Shown here in pieces: positions 1-9,854 of a DNA stretch of 64,000 nt. Each line of letters starts with the position of its first letter. The stretch's first letter is position 1. The stretch is taken from positions 1 through 64,000 of the forward strand of contig JADFHN010000001.1 in assembly GCA_022567155.1 (NCBI GenBank), given 5' to 3'. A program made the position numbers and the translations under genes. The DNA comes from Bacteroidota bacterium (GTDB taxonomy: Bacteria > Bacteroidota > Bacteroidia > Cytophagales > Cyclobacteriaceae). A model generated the notes under the pieces. That model was not told the DNA's origin. It searched no databases and saw only the letters and a list, made by a program, of their open reading frames with translations.

Positions 1-270
1 TCAATTCGGGACACGACAGACTCAATTTGGACACCGCCAGACTCAATTTGAGCACTGACAGACTCAATTTGGACACCGCCAGACTCAATTTGGACACCGC
101 CAGACTCAATTTGGACACCGCCAGACTCAATTTGGGTACTGCGAGACTCAATTTTGGTACTACGAGACTCAATTTCTGTACCTCAAGACTCAATTTCGGT
201 ATCAGGAGATTCAATTCCGACACCGCGCGACTCAATTCGGACACCGAGAGACTCAATTCAAGCGCCTGTA
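1..270. repeat. 21-bp tandem repeat (minisatellite), cut by the left edge
   Basis: Twelve units begin at 19, 40, 61 and so on to 250 in perfect 21-bp register, with a partial unit at the edge. The first nine bases of each unit are GACTCAATT (GATTCAATT at 208). The units at 19, 61, 82 and 103 are identical; those from 124 onward drift progressively. One plus-strand frame is open from the edge to a stop at 273-275 and would encode a heptad of the type LDTARLN. The consensus unit is open in all three plus frames and two minus frames, so the open frame is weak evidence of coding. It could be the 3' end of a repeat-rich gene or a non-coding minisatellite. Bases 271-336 hold nothing recognisable. 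Confidence 0.9.
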
Positions 271-336
271 GTTGAAATTAAATAATAAAGCGGTTACTCT
301 GTCATACGCCAACGAACATAAGATCCAGCCGCTGTT

Positions 337-3300
337 CTACTTTACCGGGGCCACATACATTACTCCTTTTTCAGCAAATAACTTGTTATATGTTTTTAAG
401 TCTTCCTCAATGAGTTTTTCTATGGCCGATTTATGCGCCAGCCATTCCGTTTTTAAGTCTTCGAATCTTTCTTTCTCTCCGCTTGTCACAGGTGGTTCGC
501 TACTGTCAATCAGATTCTTCAGATAAAGCATGTTTGCATCCAGTTTGTTCAGATAGTTCACCACATCCTGAAAAGTTTCTTGTTTCGGTTGTATCAACAA
601 GGTTTCAAGGCTGTCGATGCTATTTATAATCGTTTTGCCGGAGTCGATCAGCTCCTCAAATTTGGTATCTTCTTCTTCTTTAACCTCCTCCTTTAGTTTA
701 TCGAATCGTTTATTGAAATCAGAAATCTGCATTTTGATACTCCGCAATTCAATCACCGAATTGTATAATTCACCAACCATGTCGTCGAGCTCACGTACCA
801 TCTGGTCGTGTATGGCATATTCTCCGGTAGTGGAAGCATACCTTGGATCTTTAATGACCGTGAGGGATTGTTCGAGCACATTGTCGCCGTATGTCAGGCG
901 TACTTTGTATGTTGCCGGTATCACCTTATATCCGGCTATGCTGCCAAAAGGGACAAGTTTTTCCGGTTTTTTCAAAGCACGGGTCCGGAGATCCCAGCGT
1001 AGCGTATTCATTCCCGGCTTATACGATAGTGTATCCTTGTTATCTTCACTTTTCAGGGTATATTGGCGGAGAACCTTTCCATCTAAATCCGTGATTTGGA
1101 TGTTAAAATCGGTTGAGTCTTCTTCTGAATCTGATTGCATCAGGTATCTGATTTCTGCTCCGTTATAGGGATTCGTACCCTGTCCGTTTTTATTCGCATT
1201 TTTATCTGCAGAACCATCTGTTCGATAAACCTGCCGGGGTTCAAACATGTGAATGCCGCCGGCAGCAATATCAGGAGATAACTGATGTAAAGGTGTGAGA
1301 TCATCAAGAATCCAGAATGCGCGCCCCTGGGTGGCGGCTACAAGATCATTGTGTGTTACTATCAGATCGGTAACGGGTACTACCGGCAGGTTCAGCTGAA
1401 AAGAAGACCAGCGTTCACCGCCATCGAACGATATAAAGAGCCCCCTTTCGGTACCGGCGTATAAAAGATTTTTTCTGTTCGGGTCTTCACGTACTACCCT
1501 CAGATAGTGCAAAGGTGGAATTCCATTGGTTTTTAATTGCCAGGTTTTACCATGATCAGTGGTTTTATAAATGTAAGGTTTAAAATCACCGAACTTATAA
1601 GCCGTTACTGCCAGATACACAGTACCTGGTTTATGGGGAGATATTTCAATGGCGTTAACTATGGCTTCCGGCATTCCCGGGGGCGTCACATTTTGCCAGC
1701 TTTTCCCGCCATCCCTGGTAAGATGCACCAGGCCGTCGTCGCTTCCTGCCCATAGTTCACCTGCATCAAAGGGGCTTTCGGCGAGATACATGATAGTACC
1801 ATAAACTTCACCACCCGCGGCCTCGTTGGTTATCGGGCTGCCGCCTAATCCCTGGCGTGTCGTGTCATTACGGGTAAGATCGGGGCTGATTTCATCCCAG
1901 CTAATACCCCGGTTCAATGTTCGGAGCACTTTATTGCCAGCGTGGTAGATCACACTTTTGTCGTGTTGCGACATAATGATCGGGGCATTCCAGTTGAACC
2001 TGTAGCGGACTTCCCTGCTGCTGCTACCCAGGCCAAGAAACGGATAGGCCATAATGTCCTTCACTTTCCGGGTCGATCGTTCCCATTCCTGGATGATACC
2101 CTGGTAACAACCGGCATAAACATATTCCGGGTTATCCGGATCAAAAGCAGGGAAAGCGCTTTCACAACCTCCGATTCCTGCAATCCAGTCTGTACGCCTG
2201 ATTCCTCCGCCGGAAGTCCTGTACGGGATTGTCAGCGCCGAATTGTCCTGCTGGCCGCCGTAAACCCAGTAGGGAAATTGGTTGTCGGTATTTACCCTGT
2301 AAAGCTGTGCGGTAGGCTGATTGTCCTGGGCTGTCCAGGTTATGCCTCCGTTGAAGGAAATATTGGCGCCACCATCATTTGCGTTGATCATAATGTACGG
2401 ATTTTCCGGGTTGATCCATAAATCGTGGTTATCGCCATGAGGTACGGTAACCTGCGCAAATGTTTTACCTCCGTCAATGGATTTCATAAAAGGCGCATTT
2501 AATACATACACCTTATTTTCATCTGCGGGATCGGTAAATACGTGCATGTAATACCAGGAACGCGCTCTTAATATTCGTTTGTCATTGATCAGTTTCCATG
2601 TTTTACCGCCATTATCGGAACTGTAAAGTCCTCCTTTTTCCGATTCAATGATCGCCCAGATTTTCTGAGGGTTGGCCTTTGATACCGATATACCGATTTT
2701 ACCCATGAGCACATCGGGCAATCCTTCTGTTAGCTTTTGCCAGGTATTGCCACTGTCTTTCGATTTATAAATGCCGCTTCCTTCCCCACCGCTATAAATC
2801 TGCCATGGAGTACGCTGGTGTTCCCAGAATGCAGCATACAGGATGCGCGGGTTGGTCATATCCATACTAAGGTCGCTTGCTCCGGCTTTGTCACTTACGT
2901 GCAAGATCAGTTTCCATGTTTTTCCACCGTCTGCGGAGCGGTAGATGCCTCGTTCAGGATTCGGTTTATACGGGTTTCCCTGTGCTGCTACATACACCAG
3001 GTCAGGATTATGCGGATGAATCCTTATTTTGCTGATATGCAACGTAGCCTCCAGGCCCATATGCTGCCAGGTTTCTCCACTATCGGTACTTTTATAAACC
3101 CCGTCTCCAGAAGAAGTCATTACGCCACGAACAGGCGCCTCACCCATACCCACGTAAATTACATTCGGATCAGATTCTGCAACAGCTATGGCGCCAACTG
3201 ATCCTGTCTGAAAAAATCCGTCAGAAATATTTATCCAGTTTTTTCCTGCGTTGGTGGTTTTCCATACCCCGCCCCCTGTTGAACCAAAATAGTAGGTAAG

Positions 3301-3513
3301 CGGTCTGGATGTAACACCTGCGACTGCCGTCGAACGCCCGCCCCGAAAAGGTCCGATGTTCCTCCATTTAAGATCCTGATACAGGCTTTCATCGAATGTC
3401 AGTGTAGTACTTTGGTTTTTTACATTTCCTTTTTTTCGTTTTTGAGAATAAGACGTGCTATGCAGCAGCAGGAATAAAAGGAAAATAGAAATAAACAGAT
3501 GCAGATTCCTCAT
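337..3513 (-). CDS. Secreted BNR/VPS10-type beta-propeller protein
   Basis: A 1058-residue protein with an N-terminal signal peptide (hydrophobic core about residues 6-20, ending near SYSQ). About 700 residues follow with many Asp-box-like motifs of the form S/T-x-D-x-G-x-x-W ([40 protein letters not shown]), the mark of sortilin/VPS10 and sialidase-like propellers. This suggests one or two propellers. The C-terminal third has a beta-rich part (about 790-890) and a charged, coiled-coil-like helical end (about 910-1050). Such proteins are common in Bacteroidota and are often labelled glycosyl hydrolase, but no catalytic residues can be assigned here. It is probably exported to the periplasm or surface. 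It is transcribed alone, divergently from the hydrolase at 3657. Substrate is unknown. Confidence 0.85.
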   Translation of the reverse strand: MRNLHLFISIFLLFLLLHSTSYSQKRKKGNVKNQSTTLTFDESLYQDLKWRNIGPFRGGRSTAVAGVTSRPLTYYFGSTGGGVWKTTNAGKNWINISDGFFQTGSVGAIAVAESDPNVIYVGMGEAPVRGVMTSSGDGVYKSTDSGETWQHMGLEATLHISKIRIHPHNPDLVYVAAQGNPYKPNPERGIYRSADGGKTWKLILHVSDKAGASDLSMDMTNPRILYAAFWEHQRTPWQIYSGGEGSGIYKSKDSGNTWQKLTEGLPDVLMGKIGISVSKANPQKIWAIIESEKGGLYSSDNGGKTWKLINDKRILRARSWYYMHVFTDPADENKVYVLNAPFMKSIDGGKTFAQVTVPHGDNHDLWINPENPYIMINANDGGANISFNGGITWTAQDNQPTAQLYRVNTDNQFPYWVYGGQQDNSALTIPYRTSGGGIRRTDWIAGIGGCESAFPAFDPDNPEYVYAGCYQGIIQEWERSTRKVKDIMAYPFLGLGSSSREVRYRFNWNAPIIMSQHDKSVIYHAGNKVLRTLNRGISWDEISPDLTRNDTTRQGLGGSPITNEAAGGEVYGTIMYLAESPFDAGELWAGSDDGLVHLTRDGGKSWQNVTPPGMPEAIVNAIEISPHKPGTVYLAVTAYKFGDFKPYIYKTTDHGKTWQLKTNGIPPLHYLRVVREDPNRKNLLYAGTERGLFISFDGGERWSSFQLNLPVVPVTDLIVTHNDLVAATQGRAFWILDDLTPLHQLSPDIAAGGIHMFEPRQVYRTDGSADKNANKNGQGTNPYNGAEIRYLMQSDSEEDSTDFNIQITDLDGKVLRQYTLKSEDNKDTLSYKPGMNTLRWDLRTRALKKPEKLVPFGSIAGYKVIPATYKVRLTYGDNVLEQSLTVIKDPRYASTTGEYAIHDQMVRELDDMVGELYNSVIELRSIKMQISDFNKRFDKLKEEVKEEEDTKFEELIDSGKTIINSIDSLETLLIQPKQETFQDVVNYLNKLDANMLYLKNLIDSSEPPVTSGEKERFEDLKTEWLAHKSAIEKLIEEDLKTYNKLFAEKGVMYVAPVK

Positions 3514-3578
3514 AACAGTTAGATTTTGGATTTCCTGAAGGTTGAATTTAGAACCTTAAATTGAAAATGCAAGAAAAT

Positions 3579-3602
3579 TATTTTTGTGGGTAGGTTGCAA
3601 CC
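3579..3602 (+). promoter_or_regulatory. -7 element and palindrome upstream of the alpha/beta hydrolase
   Basis: TATTTTTG at 3579-3586 fits the Bacteroidota -7 consensus TAnnTTTG. No well-spaced TTTG -33 box is evident. The perfect 10-bp palindrome GGTTGCAACC (3593-3602) lies where the transcript would start, which would suit a repressor site. The ATG is at 3657. Confidence 0.45.
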
Positions 3603-3656
3603 GTTTATAATTGCACTTAATTAAGATTTCAGTATTTGCAAAATTGAAATTACAAC

Positions 3657-4583
3657 ATGAAAATGAGATACACTTTATTAGTGATTTTTTTACTCGTCAT
3701 TATTTCATTCTATTTTTTCCAGACGCCTGAAAAGGAATTCGAAGAGATTTATCCATATGAAGATTCTGTACGCACCTCGCTGTTGTCATTCAGAAAAGCC
3801 AAATTAAAGAAAATTGAAAACGATGGTATTATCTGGGAATATTATTATTCTGATAATGGAGGTAAAGGTGAAACGATATTATTTGTTCACGGTATGGGGG
3901 GTGCCTATGATATCTGGTGGCAACAAATTGAGAGCCTGAAAGATAAGTACAACATTATAAGCATCACGCTACCTCCGGTAAATACGTTAAAAGCTGCTGC
4001 TGAGGGTTTGGTTGCGGTTTTGGATTATGAAAAGATTGCTAAAACACATGTTGTTGGTACCTCCATTGGTGGATATATTGCACAGTACCTGATGTATCAT
4101 TATCCAAGCCGCGTTAGCAAAGCGGTTCTGGGAAACACATTCCCTCCCAATGATATTTATATAAATGAAAATAAAAACCTGCGAAAAATTTTACCACTGA
4201 TCCCCGAGTGGGTGATTATGTATCTTTTCCGGAAAAATGCATCGGAAAAGATCATACCTGCCTCCGAAAATTCAAAGTTGGTCGAAAGTTACCTGCATGA
4301 GCAGTATTATGGATATATGAGTAAGAAACAGTTTATCGGACGATTCGATATTGTACTGGAATATTTTGAATTAAAGCAAAATCCGGATACAGAGATGAAG
4401 ATAATACCCAAATTAATTATTGAATCTGATAATGATCCTCAGGTAAAAGAAGTCCTCAGGGAAAAATTAAAAATGCAATACCCTGAAGCTGAGGTATTTG
4501 TATTCCATGAAAAAGGGCATTTCCCGTATTTAAACCAGCCTCAGAAATATACACAGGTACTGGACTCATTTTTCAGAAAATAA
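3657..4583 (+). CDS. Membrane-anchored alpha/beta hydrolase
   Basis: A 308-residue alpha/beta-hydrolase-fold protein. Residues 4-21 form a hydrophobic segment that could be a signal anchor or an uncleaved signal peptide, placing the enzyme on the periplasmic side of the inner membrane. The oxyanion-hole motif HGMGG is at 78-82, the nucleophile elbow GTSIGG at 134-139 (Ser136), a likely acid Asp at 258 or 260, and the catalytic His at 288 in KGHFPY. The triad is therefore complete. The fold covers esterases, lipases and peptidases, and nothing here fixes the substrate. It is a single-gene unit with its own -7 element upstream and a strong hairpin downstream. Confidence 0.85.
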   Translation: MKMRYTLLVIFLLVIISFYFFQTPEKEFEEIYPYEDSVRTSLLSFRKAKLKKIENDGIIWEYYYSDNGGKGETILFVHGMGGAYDIWWQQIESLKDKYNIISITLPPVNTLKAAAEGLVAVLDYEKIAKTHVVGTSIGGYIAQYLMYHYPSRVSKAVLGNTFPPNDIYINENKNLRKILPLIPEWVIMYLFRKNASEKIIPASENSKLVESYLHEQYYGYMSKKQFIGRFDIVLEYFELKQNPDTEMKIIPKLIIESDNDPQVKEVLREKLKMQYPEAEVFVFHEKGHFPYLNQPQKYTQVLDSFFRK

Positions 4584-4690
4584 ATTTGACAGAAAAAAAT
4601 TTTTGTAATTAAAAATTATAATGCTAAATTGCCAATGCTGAAAAGCAAAAACACCTAATTAGTCCTATTTATTTTGAGTTTTTGACCTTG

Positions 4691-4724
4691 AGGCGCCTTT
4701 TTGACCGAAGGCGCCTTATTTTAT
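4691..4724. terminator. Bidirectional intrinsic terminator
   Basis: A 9-bp perfect stem, AGGCGCCTT (4691-4699) with AAGGCGCCT (4708-4716), loop of 8 nt, followed by TATTTTAT. It lies between two convergent genes (hydrolase ending 4583, minus-strand gene ending 4748) and could serve both. Each arm contains the self-complementary GGCGCC. Confidence 0.7.
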
Positions 4725-4747
4725 GCTGCAACCAGTATCAGGCAGAC

Positions 4748-5554
4748 TCATGGAATAATTTCATAAATCTTGAGGGTATTATCAGAGATGAGAAATACCC
4801 GGTCACCATTCACCAGCACAAAATTAAATTCTTCTTTAGAAGGTAAAGGTATTCCGGTTAAAGCTCCGTTGTACAGATTCATAAAAATCAGATATCCGTC
4901 TTTCATATAATACATCCTGTCGCCGGCAAAATTAAAATATTCAATTCCTTTTACCGGAATTTTCTTTTTATAATTTCCGATGTTGTCAAACATAAACAAC
5001 CCCAGTTGTTTATCGCTGACAAAAAGAAAATTCTGGTATTCTTTCATGAAACTGATATTATAGTTGTCCGGATCGATGATCAGATCGAGAGGCGTTTCTA
5101 TTTCTAGAATGTTTGCATGAATGTTATATTTTTTGAGACTGAAGTCGGTCTGATCCAGCAACCACAGGTTATTGTCGTTGCTAATGGTGGCCAGCGCAGC
5201 AAACCCAATTACGGCTGGATTAAAAGAATAATGCGGTGAAGAACGAAAAAACCGGTCAAGGAGTATATATTCCTGGAAGTCCTGGTAAAACACAAACACC
5301 CTTAATCCAGATCCGGCTTCAATCAGAGAGATGGACGCATTTTTTCTCGGAGAAAAAGCCAATAGTGAATCTCCCGTACTGCTGTATTTGTATATCAGGC
5401 CTTTATCTGATACAAGATAAAGGTTGCCGTTATTGTCAACCGACACATTTACAATTTTGGCATGAAGCTCAACATCATACACAAAGTCAAGTTCCTGAGA
5501 ATATGCAGGAGACGTGGCCAGAATTAGAAAAAGTGCAAAAAAAATCCGTGTCAT
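4748..5554 (-). CDS. Secreted protein of unknown function, probably a small beta-propeller
   Basis: A 268-residue protein with a clear signal peptide (first 19 residues, ending PAYSQ). The rest is beta-rich with repeated patterns such as NGNLYLVSDKGLIYKY, NNLWLLDQTD, LFVSDKQLGLFMFD and DRMYYMKDGYLIF, which resemble propeller blades of NHL/PQQ type. No catalytic motif was recognised. Its start codon overlaps the stop of the LpxH-like gene by four bases (ATGA on the minus strand), so the two are likely translationally coupled. That coupling suggests a periplasmic or envelope role, but no function can be assigned. Confidence 0.75.
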   Translation of the reverse strand: MTRIFFALFLILATSPAYSQELDFVYDVELHAKIVNVSVDNNGNLYLVSDKGLIYKYSSTGDSLLAFSPRKNASISLIEAGSGLRVFVFYQDFQEYILLDRFFRSSPHYSFNPAVIGFAALATISNDNNLWLLDQTDFSLKKYNIHANILEIETPLDLIIDPDNYNISFMKEYQNFLFVSDKQLGLFMFDNIGNYKKKIPVKGIEYFNFAGDRMYYMKDGYLIFMNLYNGALTGIPLPSKEEFNFVLVNGDRVFLISDNTLKIYEIIP

Positions 5555-6324
5555 CGGAGGGCGTCAAATTTAATAAGGCTTACTTGATGGCCATCAAATT
5601 CAGCGTAATATGAATTGGTAACCCAATCACCCAAATTAATGTAGGTACTCGACTCATTGATTTTTATTTCTAGTGGGACATGGCGGTGTCCGAAAATGTA
5701 GTAATCAAAATGTTCCTTTTCTTCATTCCTTTTACAGAAGTCTAATAAAAAATCGGTATCCTGTTCAAATGTGTCAGTTCCTTCATTGCTGATCCGGCTT
5801 TTGCCCGCCCAGTATTTTGCCAGTCCGATTCCAAGATTCGGATGAATACGTGCAAATGCCCATTGACATATCTTGTTGCTGAATATTTTCTTCATAATTT
5901 TGTAAGTTATATCGCTGGGTCCGAGTCCGTCGCCATGCCCCACTAAAAGTTTTATTCCATTGATCTCCAACTTCATAGGTTCTCTGTAGATATTAATATT
6001 GAGTTCTTTTGGAAAATAATCAAACATCCACATATCGTGATTGCCGGTAAAAAAAATAACCGTAGTGCCGGAATCAGTGATTTCGGCAAGTTTGCCCTGT
6101 AGCCTAACGAAACCTTTTGGAATTGCATTTTTATATTCGAACCAGAAATCAAAGATATCACCAGCCAGAATAATGGCTTCGGCTTCTTCTTTTATATGAT
6201 CAAGCCATGCCACAACCTTCTTTTCTGTGTGCAGGCTGCCTTTTCCATCCGGAGCCCCCAGATGGAAATCAGATGCGAAAAACAACTTCTTGTTATCCGG
6301 GAGTTCTTTTAGGGTATCCAGCAT
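5551..6324 (-). CDS. lpxH: LpxH-like UDP-2,3-diacylglucosamine diphosphatase
   Basis: A 257-residue calcineurin-like metallophosphoesterase with every metal-binding motif: DFHLG (Asp19, His21), GDIFDF (Asp56), GNHD (94-97), GHGD (His130) and GHRH (213-215). Length and the SDFHLG start fit LpxH, which hydrolyses UDP-2,3-diacylglucosamine to lipid X plus UMP in lipid A synthesis at the inner membrane. Other UDP-sugar or generic phosphoesterases of this superfamily have the same core, so the substrate is inferred. It lies 70 bp downstream of ftsH on the same strand and is coupled by a 4-bp overlap to the secreted protein that follows. Confidence 0.8.
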   Translation of the reverse strand: MLDTLKELPDNKKLFFASDFHLGAPDGKGSLHTEKKVVAWLDHIKEEAEAIILAGDIFDFWFEYKNAIPKGFVRLQGKLAEITDSGTTVIFFTGNHDMWMFDYFPKELNINIYREPMKLEINGIKLLVGHGDGLGPSDITYKIMKKIFSNKICQWAFARIHPNLGIGLAKYWAGKSRISNEGTDTFEQDTDFLLDFCKRNEEKEHFDYYIFGHRHVPLEIKINESSTYINLGDWVTNSYYAEFDGHQVSLIKFDALR

Positions 6325-6394
6325 AAATTATGAAATATAAAGATCAGATACCTGGAAGTATCTGATCAGGAATAAGCCAAAAATGATAATAGTA

Positions 6395-8539
6395 TTAATG
6401 CTCTTCAATTGGTTTTTCGGGCGATTTATCACCAGCCCCCGGTGCTTCATCGGTGGTGCTGATTTCGCCCAGGCCATTCGATCCTTTCTTTCCTGCTCCG
6501 GTCTTATCATTGGAATTTTTGTTTTCGGCATCGAGGGTAATTTCCTGATCCTCTTTTTTTGCCTTTTCGCGTGCCTTCTTCTCCTTTTCTTCTACACGTT
6601 TGGTAAACTCCTCATAAGCTGTAGGATGTTTAAATGGACGTTTACCAATCAAAGCCTCCAGGTCGCTTTGGAAAATAACTTCTTTTTTAAGTAGTTCCTT
6701 TGCTACTATGATAAGCTCTTTTTTCTTATTTGTGAGCAATTCTTTTGTTCGCAGGTAAGCCCCATCCACTATTTTCTTCACCTCCTGATCGATCAACTCG
6801 GCAGTTGCTTCTGAATAAGGCTTGTTAAACTGATACTCCCCTGGTTTTGATTCATAGTAGGAAATATTACCGATCTTGTCATTCATTCCATAAATGGTTA
6901 CCATGTTGTACGCCATTTTGGTGATTCTTTCAAGATCGCTTAATGCGCCGGTTGAGATTTTTCCTAATACAATTTCTTCTGCCACACGTCCTCCGAGCGC
7001 CATGCACATATCATCCATAAGCTGATCGGTTTGGTAAAGATACTGTTCTTTGGGTAAATACTGCGCATAGCCTAATGATGCAATCCCTCGTGGAACAATG
7101 CTTACTTTCACCAGCGGGTCTGCATGTTTGAGAAACCAGCCTGCAACCGCATGACCGGCTTCATGATAGGCCACGATCTCTTTTTCTTCGGGTAAAATGA
7201 TCTTGCTTTTCTTTTCAAGACCTCCGATCACCCGGTCAATGGCATCCTGAAAATCGTCCATATCCACAGCCTTTTTGTTTTTCCGGGCGGCGATAAGTGC
7301 AGCTTCATTACTTACATTGGCAATTTCGGCGCCTGCAAAACCAGGCGTTTGGGCAGCAAGCTTTTTCGTATCTACCGTCTTGTCAAGTTTTATGGGTTTC
7401 AGGTGAACCTTGAAGATGGCTTCCCTTCCCATGATATCCGGTTTATCTATGCTGATCTGCCGGTCGAATCTGCCGGGACGCAACAATGCAAAATCCAGCA
7501 CATCCGGCCGGTTGGTTGCAGCGAGAATGATAACCCCGGAATCAGTCGAAAAACCATCCATTTCTACCAACAGCGAGTTCAGAGTGTTTTCTCTTTCGTC
7601 ATTGGCGCCGGGCACCTGTCCGCGCGCTCTTGACCGGCCAATAGCATCTATTTCGTCAATAAATACAATACAGGGCGCTTTTTCTTTTGCCTGCTTAAAA
7701 AGATCCCTGACCCTGGCCGCCCCGACACCTACAAACATCTCTACAAAATCAGAACCCGATAAGGAGAAAAACGGAACGGCGGCTTCTCCGGCCACCGCTT
7801 TGGCCAACAAGGTTTTACCGGTGCCGGGAGGTCCTACCAGCAATGCGCCTTTTGGAATTTTGCCTCCTAACTTCGTGAACTTGCCGGGGGTCTTCAGGAA
7901 ATCAACAATTTCTTTCACCTCTTCCTTAGCCTCATCAAGTCCGGCAACATCATCAAACGTGATTTTCACTTTGTTGTCAGCATCAAACAAAGCCGCCCGT
8001 GATTTACCTATATTAAATATCTGACTACCAGGCCCGCCTGATCCGGTCATCCGGCGCATCAGGAACCAGAAACCGAAAAGTATCAGAATAAGAAATCCCC
8101 AGTTGAACAGAAAACTCATTACATCATGCCGGTCTTCAATTGTATAGGAGATGGTCTGCCCGGTTGATTCTTCCAGAATCCTGAGGCGTGAAATAAAAGC
8201 AGCAGGCTCAAGCAACTGAAAACGGTATTGCGGACCATCTCCTGATGCAAAAGGGCCCCTGTTTTCAAGCTCTGACCTGTATTTGGCATTTTGAAGTGCA
8301 TCGCTTTTCAGATAAACCTCAACAATTTCCTGATTCTTTATGATCGTAATCCGGTCCACATCTTTACTCTCCACCATTTCTTCGAACCGGTTCGGAGGAA
8401 TTTCGATGGTTGCACCAGACCTGTTGAAATAGGTAACTGCAAAAATTAAACCCACCAATGACACGATAATCCAAATCTGATAGTTTGGCTTATGTGGTGC
8501 ATTGGAGCCCATTTTTTTCTTATCCTTTTTATTTGCCAT
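6395..8539 (-). CDS. ftsH: ATP-dependent zinc metalloprotease FtsH
   Basis: A 714-residue membrane AAA+ protease. Two transmembrane helices (about 21-37 and 146-161) flank a periplasmic domain. The AAA module has Walker A GPPGTGKT (236-243), Walker B around [11 protein letters not shown] (291-301) and the arginine-finger region LLRPGRFDR (352-360). The zinc site HEAGH is at 459-463. It degrades misfolded membrane proteins and short-lived regulators, and in enterobacteria LpxC, which makes the nearby lipid A gene notable. The charged C-terminal tail after about residue 640, rich in Glu, Lys, Asp and Asn, looks disordered. It follows rsfS on the same strand after 68 bp. Confidence 0.97.
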   Translation of the reverse strand: MANKKDKKKMGSNAPHKPNYQIWIIVSLVGLIFAVTYFNRSGATIEIPPNRFEEMVESKDVDRITIIKNQEIVEVYLKSDALQNAKYRSELENRGPFASGDGPQYRFQLLEPAAFISRLRILEESTGQTISYTIEDRHDVMSFLFNWGFLILILFGFWFLMRRMTGSGGPGSQIFNIGKSRAALFDADNKVKITFDDVAGLDEAKEEVKEIVDFLKTPGKFTKLGGKIPKGALLVGPPGTGKTLLAKAVAGEAAVPFFSLSGSDFVEMFVGVGAARVRDLFKQAKEKAPCIVFIDEIDAIGRSRARGQVPGANDERENTLNSLLVEMDGFSTDSGVIILAATNRPDVLDFALLRPGRFDRQISIDKPDIMGREAIFKVHLKPIKLDKTVDTKKLAAQTPGFAGAEIANVSNEAALIAARKNKKAVDMDDFQDAIDRVIGGLEKKSKIILPEEKEIVAYHEAGHAVAGWFLKHADPLVKVSIVPRGIASLGYAQYLPKEQYLYQTDQLMDDMCMALGGRVAEEIVLGKISTGALSDLERITKMAYNMVTIYGMNDKIGNISYYESKPGEYQFNKPYSEATAELIDQEVKKIVDGAYLRTKELLTNKKKELIIVAKELLKKEVIFQSDLEALIGKRPFKHPTAYEEFTKRVEEKEKKAREKAKKEDQEITLDAENKNSNDKTGAGKKGSNGLGEISTTDEAPGAGDKSPEKPIEEH

Positions 8540-8607
8540 TTACTTATTATTCTCTGATTCTATATTATCATTAATTAGTAACGTGAAAATTGCCGGGAGG
8601 TATGGAA

Positions 8608-8979
8608 TCAGGATGCAATCCTGGTTACTTCGCCGTCTCCCCATAGTTCTTCAAGGGCAAAAAAAGTACGTTTTTCGCTCTTAAATACATGGGCAACCAC
8701 ATCAACATAATCTAATAAAACCCATTCATTATTTTTCTGGCCCTCTTTATGCCAGGGGTCTTGTTGGTCTGATGTATAAACAAATTCCTCGATCGATTCA
8801 GATATAGCACTAACCTGTGTGTCAGAGTTTCCCGTACAAATAACGAAGAAGTCTACAATGGAGTTGGGCACATGCCTGAGATCCAAAACCACAATATCAT
8901 AAGCTTTCTTTTCCTGCATTCCTTTTACAACCACTTTGCTCAGTTCTTCGGAAGGTAGAAAGCTATTTCTCTTCAGCAT
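8608..8979 (-). CDS. rsfS: Ribosome silencing factor RsfS
   Basis: A 123-residue RsfS/Iojap-family protein with the conserved core YDIVVLDLR, DFFVICTG, NEWVLLDYVDVVAHVF and LEELWGD. The family binds ribosomal protein L14 on the 50S subunit and blocks subunit joining when nutrients are scarce. Length is normal for the family. It heads the minus-strand unit rsfS-ftsH and is divergent from the biotin ligase, sharing a 39-bp intergenic region in which each strand has a TAnnTTTG element. Confidence 0.93.
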   Translation of the reverse strand: MLKRNSFLPSEELSKVVVKGMQEKKAYDIVVLDLRHVPNSIVDFFVICTGNSDTQVSAISESIEEFVYTSDQQDPWHKEGQKNNEWVLLDYVDVVAHVFKSEKRTFFALEELWGDGEVTRIAS

Positions 8980-8983
8980 TCAC

Positions 8984-9009
8984 TAACTTTGGTTTAACAA
9001 ACAAAAATA
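8984..9009. promoter_or_regulatory. Face-to-face -7 elements for birA (+) and rsfS (-)
   Basis: TAACTTTG at 8984-8991 on the plus strand points toward birA. CAAAAATA at 9002-9009 reads TATTTTTG on the minus strand and points toward rsfS. Both fit TAnnTTTG. Predicted start sites would lie within a few bases of each other, giving a 5' leader of about 20 nt for each gene. Good -33 boxes are not seen for either. Confidence 0.5.
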
Positions 9010-9018
9010 CAAAATTAC

Positions 9019-9780
9019 TTGTATAAAAGTCTTGCCAAAACTTCGATTGTAGGAAAAAAGGTTATTTTCATGCCATCTTGTCATTCAACTAATGACATTT
9101 GTGCTGAATTTGTTACGGCAGGTCAGGGTGAAAACGGATTGGTGATAGCCACCGACTACCAGACCAATGGCCGTGGACAAGGTGCAAACCTGTGGGTATC
9201 CGATAAAGGCGAAAATTTGATTATCAGTGTTTTATTGGACACCTCGTTTCTTGCCGTATCGCAGCAGTTTTATCTGAATATGGTGGTTTGCCTTTCAATT
9301 CTGGAGGTTTTAAAAAACTTTCTAGGCGAGAATGTAAAGATAAAGTGGCCCAACGACATATATTACAGTGATAAAAAAGTATGCGGCGTATTAATTCAGA
9401 ACATTCTGAAAGGAACCTCCATGGAATATTCCATTGTGGGAATCGGAATTAATGTAAATCAAGTTGAGTTTTCTCCTGAAAACGCCGCCTCGTTACGAAT
9501 GATTACCGGCAAATGGTATGAGTTACAAACTATATTCGAACTTACGGGTGAAAAGCTTGAAAAGTATTATTTACTGTTGAAAGACGGCAATAATGAATCG
9601 CTGAAAAGACTTTACTTGAAAAACCTGCTGTGGTATCAGGAAGCACATAATTTTGCCCTCAAATCCGGCGAGGAAATCAAGGGTATGATTACAGATGTGG
9701 AGGAATCGGGTAGGTTGATTATAAAAAGCGGAGAGGTAATACACCGGTTTGGATATCAGGAAATCAGGTTTGTTCGCTAA
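9019..9780 (+). CDS. birA: Biotin--[acetyl-CoA-carboxylase] ligase (monofunctional)
   Basis: A 253-residue biotin protein ligase. STND (23-26), GRGQG (51-55), KWPNDI (109-114) and GIGINVNQ (141-148) mark the catalytic core, which makes biotinyl-5'-AMP and transfers biotin to a carrier lysine. There is no N-terminal helix-turn-helix, so it is not the repressor type. The start is TTG at 9019: an in-frame stop lies at 8995-8997, and the first ATG (9070) would delete the first core strand. A candidate client protein, the biotin carrier at 15543, lies 6 kb away. Confidence 0.92.
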   Translation: MYKSLAKTSIVGKKVIFMPSCHSTNDICAEFVTAGQGENGLVIATDYQTNGRGQGANLWVSDKGENLIISVLLDTSFLAVSQQFYLNMVVCLSILEVLKNFLGENVKIKWPNDIYYSDKKVCGVLIQNILKGTSMEYSIVGIGINVNQVEFSPENAASLRMITGKWYELQTIFELTGEKLEKYYLLLKDGNNESLKRLYLKNLLWYQEAHNFALKSGEEIKGMITDVEESGRLIIKSGEVIHRFGYQEIRFVR

Positions 9781-9787
9781 TATAACC

Positions 9788-9818
9788 TTTGACTGCAGCA
9801 ACTTATCGTGTAACTTTG
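9788..9818 (+). promoter_or_regulatory. Promoter of ahcY
   Basis: TTTG at 9788-9791, 19 bp, then TAACTTTG at 9811-9818. This is a full match to the Bacteroidota -33/-7 consensus. The ATG is at 9855, giving a leader of about 30 nt. Confidence 0.7.
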
Positions 9819-9854
9819 CGTTTCAAAAATCCGAAACTTTATAAAAAATAATCA

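Noticed and set aside
1-270. CRISPR-like array at the left edge
   Set aside because: The units are contiguous 21-mers without unique spacers and no cas genes are near, so it is a minisatellite.
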